From positions 1 to 7,678 of the forward strand of contig CAMPKR010000114.1 of the NCBI GenBank assembly GCA_946887345.1: a stretch of 7,678 nucleotides of DNA, written 5' to 3'. This stretch comes from an uncultured Bacteroidota bacterium (GTDB lineage Bacteria > Bacteroidota > Bacteroidia > Chitinophagales > Chitinophagaceae). The notes beneath the pieces were generated by a model. The model was not told the DNA's origin and ran no database searches. It saw only the letters and a program-made list of their open reading frames with translations. The first letter of the stretch is position 1, and each line of letters opens with the position of its first letter. Made by a program: the position numbers and the translations under genes. Below, piece after piece: positions 1-4,518 of the stretch.

Positions 1-153
1 ATATATATCGGAGCTCACAACAATAACGGCTCTCCCAACGCATACAAAAACGCCACCTTCTTATTGTTTTTTCAGCATGACGGTATGACGGCTACGGAGA
101 TTGCAGACTTCTCCGCTGATGTTGCACAATTAAAATCAGACTTAGGACTATGA
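1..153 (+). CDS. LamG-like phage tail/fibre protein, C-terminal fragment
   Basis: The window opens inside a reading frame (codons start at base 1) that runs 50 residues to a TGA at 151-153. It begins IYIGAHNNNGSPNAYKNAT and ends in a helical stretch (ATEIADFSADVAQLKSDLG). The pattern 'YIGA-NNNG-...-F-...-helix' at the extreme C-terminus is what I know from concanavalin A/LamG-like domains at the ends of Bacteroidota phage and prophage structural proteins, likely involved in tail or receptor binding. That assignment rests on family knowledge and only the last 50 residues are visible. The stop codon overlaps the next start as ATGA, so this gene heads the same transcript as the lysis module that follows. 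It could also be another beta-sandwich surface protein. Confidence 0.6.
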   Translation: MYIGAHNNNGSPNAYKNATFLLFFQHDGMTATEIADFSADVAQLKSDLGL

Positions 154-434
154 TAAACTACCTCACACTACTGGCAATGGCCCTGTTATCAGTAACATTT
201 GATAACGGAGAGATGCCCTATTTCAACGTAGGTAAAGATTTTTCCGAGTCTCATAAAAACATGTGCATAGGCCCTAATTGTTTCGGCTATGCAATAGCGG
301 TAAGGGGAGGTGATAGCCTTTGGGTATGTTCAACTAATAGTGCTATAGAGTTTGCCGACACCTTTGCGCTGTACTCTTTTGACACAGTAATGTTATCAGT
401 AAATGATTTTCCACAAGATTCAGTAACCAATTAA
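150..434 (+). CDS. hypothetical phage protein, 94 aa, possibly exported
   Basis: I do not recognise this protein. It has 94 residues and starts at an ATG sharing ATGA with the stop of the tail protein, which suggests translational coupling and supports this start. The first 16 residues (MINYLTLLAMALLSVT) are hydrophobic enough for a weak signal peptide or membrane anchor, but there is no positive charge before the core. The rest is soluble, with three cysteines at 39, 44 and 60 (C39-x4-C44 could pair in a disulfide if exported), and an acidic, aromatic second half. No catalytic motif is visible. Its place between a tail-fibre gene and lysis genes suggests a tail accessory or envelope-directed role, which is inference only. 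Confidence 0.6.
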   Translation: MINYLTLLAMALLSVTFDNGEMPYFNVGKDFSESHKNMCIGPNCFGYAIAVRGGDSLWVCSTNSAIEFADTFALYSFDTVMLSVNDFPQDSVTN

Positions 435-443
435 AAGAACGAT

Positions 444-746
444 ATGAGCAAGATTGTATTAGACGACATCAACAATTCTTCCACAGGGGAGCGGGCGCTA
501 GTGCTTACCACGTTGAAGGGCGCAAAGACAACGCAGCAGATACACACAGAGGTATTGGCTGAGGTAGCCGAAAAATACGAGGGCTGGAATCCAACGATTT
601 ACGGGCTTACCAATACTATCGGGGCATGCGAGAGCGCCTTTAGTGTTCTGGTAAGGCATGCCCTGAGCGCCTACCTGTTCACCACGACTTATAGGGAAGG
701 GGCAAACGGAGAAACGATAACAGTAGTAACTATCACACCGCCATAA
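444..746 (+). CDS. hypothetical phage protein, 100 aa
   Basis: This 100-residue protein is not recognised. It starts nine bases after the previous stop, with an A-rich leader (aattaaaagaacgat) instead of a Shine-Dalgarno site, as is normal in Bacteroidota. The N-terminal half (about residues 16-48) looks helical (TLKGAKTTQQIHTEVLAEV). The middle (50-80) is mixed and mildly hydrophobic (IGACESAFSVLVRHALSAYL), which might be one weak membrane or packed helix. The end is a beta-like, Thr-rich tail (ETITVVTITPP). There is no signal peptide. It lies in the same tightly packed transcript as its neighbours, ending two bases before the next ATG, so it is a real phage gene, but no function can be inferred. 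Confidence 0.6.
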   Translation: MSKIVLDDINNSSTGERALVLTTLKGAKTTQQIHTEVLAEVAEKYEGWNPTIYGLTNTIGACESAFSVLVRHALSAYLFTTTYREGANGETITVVTITPP

Positions 747-748
747 GC

Positions 749-925
749 ATGAGACTATTTGAGAACCTGTTTTTAATCAACTTTCCCGCTGTGGTCTGCC
801 TGAGCATAAACCTCACTGACTGGGCTGGAGCTATAGCCATACTGGGCGCTGTTGCTAAGGCTCTGGTATTCGGTACGACAATAATTGCTAACTACTATAA
901 CATAAAGAAAAACCGTAAAAAATAG
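749..925 (+). CDS. small membrane protein, 58 aa, holin candidate
   Basis: A 58-residue frame runs from ATG 749 to TAG 923-925, filling exactly the gap between its neighbours (two bases after one stop, three before the next start). The protein begins MRLFENLFLINFPAVVC, has a strong hydrophobic helix at about residues 25-48 (WAGAIAILGAVAKALVFGTT), a possible weaker one at 7-20, and a very basic tail (NIKKNRKK). A short membrane protein with a positively charged cytoplasmic tail, upstream of a signal-less endolysin, fits a small holin, a holin partner, or another phage inner-membrane protein. Holins have little sequence conservation, so the call rests on topology and position alone. It is easily missed because of its length. 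Confidence 0.55.
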   Translation: MRLFENLFLINFPAVVCLSINLTDWAGAIAILGAVAKALVFGTTIIANYYNIKKNRKK

Positions 926-928
926 ATC

Positions 929-1243
929 ATGGAATATACACCGATATTATTGGGGGGTATGGGAATACTGGGAGTAGTGCTCCAGTCCCTTGTAAAAATG
1001 GACAGCCTCAATAAACAGGCAAATGGAGAGTTCAAGCTTTGGCCTTACCTGAAGATTGAGCGTTTTTCTATACTCATTTCGCTGATTGTGGTGCTATGCT
1101 GTACACTGGCCTCACAGGAAATTGAACAGCTAAAACTAGCGGGTAATTGGCTGGGGCTGGGATTTGTGGGCATAGGCTATCTGGCGCAATCTATACTCAT
1201 CAAAGCAATGGGTAAGGCTCAAAAGAAAATAGACGGGCAATGA
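929..1243 (+). CDS. phage membrane protein, 104 aa, probable holin
   Basis: A 104-residue protein with three predicted membrane segments: about residues 5-22 (ILLGGMGILGVVLQSLV), 46-61 (FSILISLIVVLCCTL) and 73-91 (NWLGLGFVGIGYLAQSILI). It ends in a basic hydrophilic tail (KAMGKAQKKIDGQ). Size, three helices and charged C-terminus fit a class I-type holin, which would form inner-membrane lesions that release the endolysin encoded downstream. The endolysin lacks any export signal, so the phage needs such a protein, and this is the best candidate in the cassette, with the 58-residue protein just upstream as a rival or partner. It overlaps the next gene by ATGA. No holin family motif is recognised, so the name is inferred from topology and context. 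Confidence 0.5.
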   Translation: MEYTPILLGGMGILGVVLQSLVKMDSLNKQANGEFKLWPYLKIERFSILISLIVVLCCTLASQEIEQLKLAGNWLGLGFVGIGYLAQSILIKAMGKAQKKIDGQ

Positions 1244-1455
1244 AACAATTACTAATGTCAATATTCAACCTGCTATTCTTTCTGGCCTTGTGTGCCGGTA
1301 TCGCTGTGTGGTCTTCATGCTCCTCCCATTACCCTGCCTATGATCATTACCTGTACAAGCCTGAATCAAATAAAATATACGATACCAAGGCTGGAAGGTT
1401 TGATTATGAGTGGTGGCACGGAGAAGATGATGATCGTTTAAACTGTGAAATGTAA
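1240..1455 (+). CDS. small lipoprotein-like phage protein, 71 aa
   Basis: The start codon overlaps the preceding stop (ATGA at 1240-1243). The protein has a hydrophobic N-terminal segment (about residues 3-24) followed by VWSSCSS, with Cys27 in a lipobox-like place. Trp at -3 is unusual, so lipidation is plausible but not certain; C18 in LALC is a poorer candidate. The mature part is short (about 45 residues), hydrophilic, rich in Tyr, Asp and Glu (YPAYDHYLYKPESNKIYDTK) and ends near an acidic GEDDDR. A very small outer-membrane-type lipoprotein beside endolysin genes recalls an o-spanin. However, the next gene alone appears to carry both spanin ends, so this one may be an accessory lysis protein or unrelated. 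Confidence 0.5.
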   Translation: MKQLLMSIFNLLFFLALCAGIAVWSSCSSHYPAYDHYLYKPESNKIYDTKAGRFDYEWWHGEDDDRLNCEM

Positions 1456-1461
1456 AAGCTT

Positions 1462-1995
1462 ATGAAAAAAGTAGACGCATTTGAAATGAACATTTGGCGC
1501 TGGATAGCTACGGTTATCGTGCTGGGGATGATATGGGGTCTGACCTCATGCAGCACCGTCAAAAAAGACACGCGAAAGGTGTATAAGGTTCATTACCGCA
1601 ATCCCCTGGTGCTTGCAAAATACTGCTCTGAAACATACCCATGCAAAGACAGCGTACACTATCAGACAGAGTACATACAAGGGGAGGACTTAGTATTTAC
1701 CGATACGCTCTATGAGTACACCCATGGAGTAGATACCGTGTACCTCACCAAGTACATTACAAAGACCGTAAAGCAGATAGATACCCTCAGAGATACAAAG
1801 TATATCCAGCAGACGGATAAGGCGGCTATAAGGGTCTGCGAGGCGGATAAAAAGACCGCTCAGGACGCATTGGTGATAATGACCGATAGCAGGGACGATT
1901 GGCGATTATGCGGAATTATATCCTCCGCGCTGGTCATGTGCTGGATAATATACAAACTTGTGAGGCTTTACTTTAAAAAGAAAATACCGTTATGA
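1462..1995 (+). CDS. candidate unimolecular spanin (lipoprotein with C-terminal TM helix)
   Basis: This 177-residue protein begins with a lipoprotein signal peptide: a hydrophobic core at about 11-27 and a textbook lipobox LTSC with Cys30. The mature region (31-148) is predicted periplasmic, with short DT-rich repeats (DTLY 81-84, DTVY 91-94, DTLR 107-110, DTKY 111-114) that look extended or beta-forming, plus C55/C61 and C126. A transmembrane helix follows at about 149-169 (LCGIISSALVMCWIIYKLV), then a basic end (LYFKKK). N-terminal lipid anchor plus C-terminal inner-membrane helix is the topology of unimolecular spanins such as phage T1 gp11, which link the outer and inner membranes and complete lysis by fusing them. 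It lies between holin candidates and the endolysin. The function is inferred from topology and context. Confidence 0.6.
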   Translation: MKKVDAFEMNIWRWIATVIVLGMIWGLTSCSTVKKDTRKVYKVHYRNPLVLAKYCSETYPCKDSVHYQTEYIQGEDLVFTDTLYEYTHGVDTVYLTKYITKTVKQIDTLRDTKYIQQTDKAAIRVCEADKKTAQDALVIMTDSRDDWRLCGIISSALVMCWIIYKLVRLYFKKKIPL

Positions 1996-2132
1996 AAACA
2001 AGGGGGCTAAGAAAATTCGACAAGGAAAGAAAGATAAGGCGCATCCTGCTATATGCCAACGTCTGCAAGCAAGCTGGTAACGCTAAACTAATTGAGCACA
2101 AGCAAAACAGAAAACTATTCAACCATGCTTAA
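1992..2132 (+). CDS. small basic protein, 46 aa
   Basis: A 46-residue frame starts at an ATG overlapping the spanin stop (ATGA at 1992-1995) and ends at TAA 2130-2132. The product is very basic (starts MKTRGLRKFDKERKIRRILL and continues with further Lys and Arg) and probably mostly helical. No membrane segment, signal or metal-binding motif is present. The overlap with the upstream stop, and with the next micro-ORF downstream, is the main reason to accept it as coding. A small basic helix could bind nucleic acid or membrane, but nothing in the sequence decides this. It might also only relay ribosomes to the endolysin gene. Confidence 0.45.
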   Translation: MKTRGLRKFDKERKIRRILLYANVCKQAGNAKLIEHKQNRKLFNHA

Positions 2133-2205
2133 CAACCCCGACATACTAACAGACGACAGCCCCATAAAGGTGGTAAAGGATATTGATATCGAAAATGAAG
2201 GATAA
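2125..2205 (+). CDS. micro-ORF, 26 aa, upstream of endolysin
   Basis: A 26-codon frame (MLNNPDILTDDSPIKVVKDI...) begins eight bases before the end of the preceding 46-residue gene. Its TAA shares an A with the endolysin start (TAATG at 2203-2207). The peptide is acidic and hydrophilic with no recognisable motif. The position makes it a good candidate for a coupled micro-gene: ribosomes ending here would be placed on the endolysin ATG. It is short enough to be chance, so confidence is limited. Its value may lie in translational coupling rather than in the peptide. Confidence 0.35.
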   Translation: MLNNPDILTDDSPIKVVKDIDIENEG

Positions 2206-2669
2206 TGAACATATCAGATAAAGGATTACAGATACTCAAGCACTTTGAAGGGTGCAAATTAACAGCCTATGCAGATACTGGCGGGGTCTGGACAATTGGC
2301 TATGGTAATACTTACTTTCCAGACGGGAGAAAGGTTAAGAAGGGGGACAAAATTTCCCAGGCTGAAGCTGAGGCAATGTTACCAGCCGTTTTAAGCGAGT
2401 TTGAAGCCGAGGTAAGCAAACATATGGTAGTACCTACAACTCAACACGAATTTGACGCTATGGTGTGCCTTGCCTATAACATAGGACACCATGCATTTGG
2501 CAAAAGCACCCTGCTAAGGCTCCATAAGGTACGAACGCCCCGCAAAGAGGTAGCAAAGCAATTCCATAGGTGGAATAAAGATAATGGCAAGGTATTGAAA
2601 GGGCTGATCAGGCGCAGGGCCTCTGAAGCTCACCTGTACGAATATGGCGAGGTAAAATTCTTTTTGTGA
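2205..2669 (+). CDS. phage endolysin, GH24 lysozyme (T4-type muramidase)
   Basis: A 154-residue glycoside hydrolase family 24 lysozyme that cleaves the beta-1,4 bond between N-acetylmuramic acid and N-acetylglucosamine in peptidoglycan. The catalytic triad is complete and spaced as in T4 lysozyme (E11/D20/T26): Glu15 in HFEG, Asp24 in AYADTGG, Thr30 in VWTIGYGNT. The family's conserved FDAMVCLAYNIG (83-94) and C-terminal GLIRRRASEAHLY (133-145) are both present, and the length is normal for a single-domain phage endolysin. There is no signal peptide or signal-anchor, so release to the periplasm should depend on a holin encoded upstream. The start shares TAATG with a 26-codon ORF. It is the last gene of the late operon and is followed by a strong terminator. 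Confidence 0.95.
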   Translation: MNISDKGLQILKHFEGCKLTAYADTGGVWTIGYGNTYFPDGRKVKKGDKISQAEAEAMLPAVLSEFEAEVSKHMVVPTTQHEFDAMVCLAYNIGHHAFGKSTLLRLHKVRTPRKEVAKQFHRWNKDNGKVLKGLIRRRASEAHLYEYGEVKFFL

Positions 2670-2695
2670 GTGTTTTTTCAAGTGTGTTATTGTAG

Positions 2696-2717
2696 GCCCC
2701 GATCTCGGGGCTTTTTT
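2696..2717 (+). terminator. intrinsic terminator of the late/lysis operon
   Basis: Six G/C-rich base pairs (GCCCCG at 2696-2701 with CGGGGC at 2706-2711) around an ATCT loop, followed at once by six T (2712-2717). This is a classic rho-independent terminator 27 bases after the endolysin stop. No T-run follows in the other orientation, so it serves the plus strand. Confidence 0.9.
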
Positions 2718-2718
2718 G

Positions 2719-2726
2719 TATATTTG
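2719..2726 (+). promoter_or_regulatory. possible Bacteroidota -7 element (TATATTTG)
   Basis: TATATTTG is an exact match to the Bacteroidota primary-sigma -7 consensus TAnnTTTG and begins two bases after the terminator T-run. The nearest upstream TTG (2690-2692) is 26 bases away, longer than the usual spacing of about 19-21, so there is no good -33 element. It could start a short plus-strand RNA ending at the next terminator, or be chance in an A/T-rich stretch. Confidence 0.35.
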
Positions 2727-2732
2727 TAGGGT

Positions 2733-2863
2733 AGTTGGGCGAAGCCTCTGAATATGCTCAAACGCGCCCGACATTAGATAATCACTTACTAAAGGTAGCC
2801 GGTCAAAGTTTCCTTTATCAGCTTTACAAACACTAAGCCCCGCCTAACCGTGGGGCTTTTTTT
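2733..2863 (+). ncRNA. candidate structured small RNA between two terminators
   Basis: No open frame of note lies between the two terminators, but the DNA can fold well on the plus strand. Helix 1 pairs 2734-2741 (GTTGGGCG) with 2765-2772 (CGCCCGAC), eight pairs including one G-U. Helix 2 pairs TAAAGG 2790-2795 with CCTTTA 2812-2817. Helix 3 is the terminator at 2835-2858. With a -7-like box at 2719-2726 this would be an RNA of about 130 nt. I do not recognise an RNA family. It might equally be the 3' untranslated region of one of the convergent operons, or DNA-level structure near a phage end. Confidence 0.3.
2835..2863 (+). terminator. intrinsic terminator, probably bidirectional
   Basis: AAGCCCC (2835-2841) pairs with GGGGCTT (2852-2858), extendable by a G-U and a C-G pair, and is followed by an unbroken T-run to 2863, then ATTTTT. 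On the minus strand the same hairpin directly follows the stop codon of the gene ending at 2862, but its downstream sequence there (TTAGTGTTTG) is only mildly T-rich. Termination is therefore strong for the plus strand and weaker for the minus strand. Confidence 0.85.
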
Positions 2864-3194
2864 ATTTTTGGAGGAACAACTTAACTATATTGTTCCACGC
2901 CTGAGGGTGGGCGGTTAGTATTATATTTTGAAGCTTTCCCATTATTATATCAGCATCGAACTGCCAAAGAGAACCATCTTTTTCATAATAGTAAAACTCT
3001 ATGTTGTTGTCTGTGCCTTTGTATGGCTCACCATTCTTTATAACGACACCAGCGGGCAGGATGTCATACCTGTCCAATTGGCAATCCATAGCCTTGCCTT
3101 GAAACTCCACGCCGTTCAATTTTTCCTTAACTTCTTTTGGAACTGGCAGAAGTGAAGCGCTGTTTAGAAAATAGAAACTGTCGTACATTCCCAT
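2862..3194 (-). CDS. phage-associated hypothetical protein, 110 aa (GMYD start)
   Basis: A 110-residue soluble protein starting MGMYDSFYF. The GMYD(x)FYF opening, followed by a short conserved-looking centre (FQGKAMDCQLDRYDILPAG, about residues 31-49), resembles a set of small hypothetical proteins common on phages and other mobile elements; their function is unknown to me. There is one cysteine (C38), no signal peptide and no membrane segment. The later part (60-85) is rich in Tyr, Asp and Glu, and the C-terminus is helical. It lies eight bases downstream of the 63-residue gene on the same strand, so the two form a small operon opposed to the lysis operon. Its TAA stop lies in the A-run of the terminator hairpin at 2835-2863. 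Confidence 0.6.
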   Translation of the reverse strand: MGMYDSFYFLNSASLLPVPKEVKEKLNGVEFQGKAMDCQLDRYDILPAGVVIKNGEPYKGTDNNIEFYYYEKDGSLWQFDADIIMGKLQNIILTAHPQAWNNIVKLFLQK

Positions 3195-3202
3195 ACCGCA
3201 AT

Positions 3203-3394
3203 TTACTGCATTTCCTCTAAAAGCACCCCTATATCATCCCCCTGCACCAAATCGGTAGTTAAATGTCCCGTCCAGCCTATTGTAGTGTAGTGTATGCAGC
3301 CACAATAGTAGTTATCTACCATAACAAAGTAATTCCCCTGCATCCCACAAGGTCGTGTTATCTCTACTATATGCCCGTCTGCTTCAAATGTCAT
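3203..3394 (-). CDS. hypothetical small protein, 63 aa
   Basis: A 63-residue protein, not recognised (MTFEADGHIVEITRPCGMQG...VLLEEMQ). It looks mainly beta-forming with Cys16, Cys31 and Cys33 (CGC), and ends in an acidic helix. No signal peptide or membrane segment is seen. The start is the first ATG after the divergent region; the leader just before it is a pyrimidine run (CCTTTCCCCC on the minus strand), so there is no Shine-Dalgarno site. It is the first gene of the two-gene minus-strand unit and faces away from the gene at 3521, with shared intergenic DNA of 126 bases. I see no convincing TAnnTTTG box for it. Its function is unknown. Confidence 0.5.
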   Translation of the reverse strand: MTFEADGHIVEITRPCGMQGNYFVMVDNYYCGCIHYTTIGWTGHLTTDLVQGDDIGVLLEEMQ

Positions 3395-3428
3395 GGGGGA
3401 AAGGTAGGGGAGGTTTTAACGGGATAGG

Positions 3429-3494
3429 GTGGAATGTGGATAAGATTTGCAGAAATTACTAAAAGTTTATTTTGGTGGAAAGAAAGCTATCCAC
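3429..3494. promoter_or_regulatory. GTGGA half-site cluster, includes one DnaA-box match
   Basis: GTGGA occurs at 3429-3433, 3436-3440 and 3475-3479, with its inverse TCCAC at 3490-3494. The first two are direct repeats seven bases apart. The last two form an inverted repeat with a ten-base spacer lying between the -33 and -7 elements of the promoter for the gene at 3521, where a repressor would sit. TGTGGATAA at 3435-3443 is the reverse complement of the DnaA box TTATCCACA. A regulatory role is inferred. GTGGA is also frequent in the following gene, so part of the pattern may be base composition. Confidence 0.35.
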
Positions 3495-3502
3495 TATCTT
3501 TG
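3472..3502 (+). promoter_or_regulatory. Bacteroidota-type promoter for the 3521 gene
   Basis: TTG at 3472-3474, a 20-base spacer and TATCTTTG at 3495-3502 match the Bacteroidota primary-sigma consensus TTG-N(~20)-TAnnTTTG. Transcription would start near 3508-3510, giving a leader of roughly a dozen bases with an A/G-rich AAAGGAA just before the ATG. It is the best promoter in the window and implies expression independent of the phage late transcript. Confidence 0.75.
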
Positions 3503-3520
3503 TATTAAATAGTAAAGGAA

Positions 3521-4003
3521 ATGAGCAAAAGGCTGGAAATATTAAAGGGGTCATTGGAGAAAAAGAACGCGGTATTAGACGCTAAATTTGAAAACCATTT
3601 TGCAACAGTAAAGCAAGCCAACGGCCAACCGCTGAACGACAAGCGTAACGGACAGGCGACACTTAACAAGTGGGCAAAACAGGAAGATGGCATAAGGTCG
3701 CAGATGGCAAGTGTGGAGAAAACGGAGAGGGCTATCGAGAATGAGGAATGGAAAATAAAGGCGTGCGAGAGCGTAAAAGCCACACTCCCCGCTCAGATAC
3801 TGGCCCTTATTGAAAGTGGAGATTTGATACAGTGGAGAAAGCACCCGCATATGTTCTTTGTGAATGGAGTGGATAGGGCTCGTATTGTTTGGGATAATAA
3901 AAAGAAGGTGATAGCTCACAAGTGTGTAGGGGAGATCACCGATCAGGAGCAATATTCAAAATTTGCCAGGCTATTTAACGAACTTAGAAAATCGCTACTT
4001 TAG
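3521..4003 (+). CDS. phage-associated coiled-coil protein, 160 aa, function unknown
   Basis: A 160-residue soluble protein with two parts. Residues 1-85 are highly charged and helical (KRLEILKGSLEKKNAVLDAK..., SVEKTERAIENEEWKIKACE), probably coiled coil, interrupted at 33-50 by a polar segment (ANGQPLNDKRNGQATLNK). Residues 88-160 look like a small globular domain, with QWRKHPHMFFVNGV (104-117), RIVWD (121-125) and a C-terminal helix. Similar layouts occur in uncharacterised proteins of phages and mobile elements, but I know no function. The start is fixed by the promoter at 3472-3502 and the AAAGGAA leader. It heads a plus-strand unit with three smaller genes. An independently transcribed gene at a phage edge suggests cargo active in the lysogen or early in infection, which is inference. 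Confidence 0.65.
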   Translation: MSKRLEILKGSLEKKNAVLDAKFENHFATVKQANGQPLNDKRNGQATLNKWAKQEDGIRSQMASVEKTERAIENEEWKIKACESVKATLPAQILALIESGDLIQWRKHPHMFFVNGVDRARIVWDNKKKVIAHKCVGEITDQEQYSKFARLFNELRKSLL

Positions 4004-4006
4004 CAA

Positions 4007-4204
4007 ATGCAAGAAATCTTTAACTATATAAAAGCAGCAAAATTCTTTCCTAAGTATGCGCCAAAAGTCACCAACTGGAAAAACAAATGCAGAGGTAAAA
4101 ACGGAAAAGGGCAGCCCCTAGACTTCACACCGGCCGACCGCAAAGCAATACTATCAGGATTGAAACAATTATTTAACGATATTAAAAAATCCAACCCAAA
4201 ATAA
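4007..4204 (+). CDS. small basic phage-associated protein, 65 aa
   Basis: A 65-residue basic protein that starts three bases after the previous stop, so it is surely in the same operon. Residues 1-15 are helical (MQEIFNYIKAAKFFP). The middle is a basic Gly/Lys turn (CRGKNGKGQPLDFT, 28-41) and the end is a helix (ADRKAILSGLKQLFNDIKK, 43-61). The layout 'helix - FFP - WKNKxxGxxGxGxPxxFTxxD - helix' resembles small uncharacterised proteins of Bacteroidota phages and conjugative elements, some thought to be DNA-binding. I cannot name a family with certainty. No signal peptide, membrane segment or enzyme motif is seen. Nucleic-acid binding is a guess from charge alone. Confidence 0.6.
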   Translation: MQEIFNYIKAAKFFPKYAPKVTNWKNKCRGKNGKGQPLDFTPADRKAILSGLKQLFNDIKKSNPK

Positions 4205-4213
4205 ACAAGTGAT

Positions 4214-4303
4214 ATGAAAAAGACTTGCAACGGGTGTAGGGCTTTAAAAGAAAAGTTTGGCTTTAGCCGGCCAGGAGCTAACCATAAAACTGTAGGTAAA
4301 TGA
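4214..4303 (+). CDS. micro-protein with CxxC, 29 aa
   Basis: A 29-codon frame from ATG 4214 starts nine bases after the previous stop and overlaps the next gene as ATGA (4300-4303). The peptide begins MKKTCNGCRALKEKFGFSRP, with C5-x2-C8 forming half of a zinc-binding site, and is basic. Small phage proteins opening with a CxGC motif are usually longer and carry a second cysteine pair; this one lacks the second pair. It may be a shortened derivative, may bind metal as a dimer, or may be a chance frame. The operon spacing and the ATGA coupling favour translation. Confidence 0.4.
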   Translation: MKKTCNGCRALKEKFGFSRPGANHKTVGK

Positions 4304-4518
4304 GCTACAATAAAAAGATATATTGCCCAGACATGATAATGGATATGCTCTACTCAAAGCCACTCAAAAAACAGGTAGAGATATTGGAATATGCTCTCGG
4401 GGCAATGCAGATGGCTAACTGGAAATCTCAGGCCGACTGTATAGCAGAAGGCATGGGGTTCGATTCTGTAGATAGGGATGTTTACAGTAGAAAGAAAATA
4501 GAACTAACTCCCACCTAA
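4300..4518 (+). CDS. hypothetical small protein, 72 aa
   Basis: A 72-residue protein, not recognised, that starts at an ATG overlapping the previous stop (ATGA). The first two-thirds are helical (DMIMDMLYSKPLKKQVEILE, 11-30, then YALGAMQMANWKSQADCIAE), followed by a polar tail (GMGFDSVDRDVYSRKKIELTPT). Two cysteines (C9, C47) have no metal-site spacing. It is the last intact gene of the plus-strand unit; its TAA shares an A with a further ATG (4518) that opens only 11 codons. Just before the stop lies CCC-ACC; a +1 shift there would extend the frame to 4663 (see findings), so the gene may be shortened. Its function is unknown. Confidence 0.55.
   Translation: MSYNKKIYCPDMIMDMLYSKPLKKQVEILEYALGAMQMANWKSQADCIAEGMGFDSVDRDVYSRKKIELTPT

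Noticed and set aside
2514..2774. 86-codon minus-strand frame across the endolysin end and terminator
   Set aside because: It runs antisense through the conserved GH24 C-terminus and the terminator; composition shows no protein-like features. Shadow frame.
2928..3155. 75-codon plus-strand frame inside the minus-strand 110-aa gene
   Set aside because: Antisense to a protein with the recognisable GMYD start; hydrophobic reverse-strand artefact, with no leader or operon context.
3505..3952. Two minus-strand frames (92 and 125 codons) opposite the 160-aa gene
   Set aside because: They lie wholly antisense to a gene with its own promoter and a plausible protein; their Cys/Leu/Phe/Ser-rich products are typical of reverse reading.
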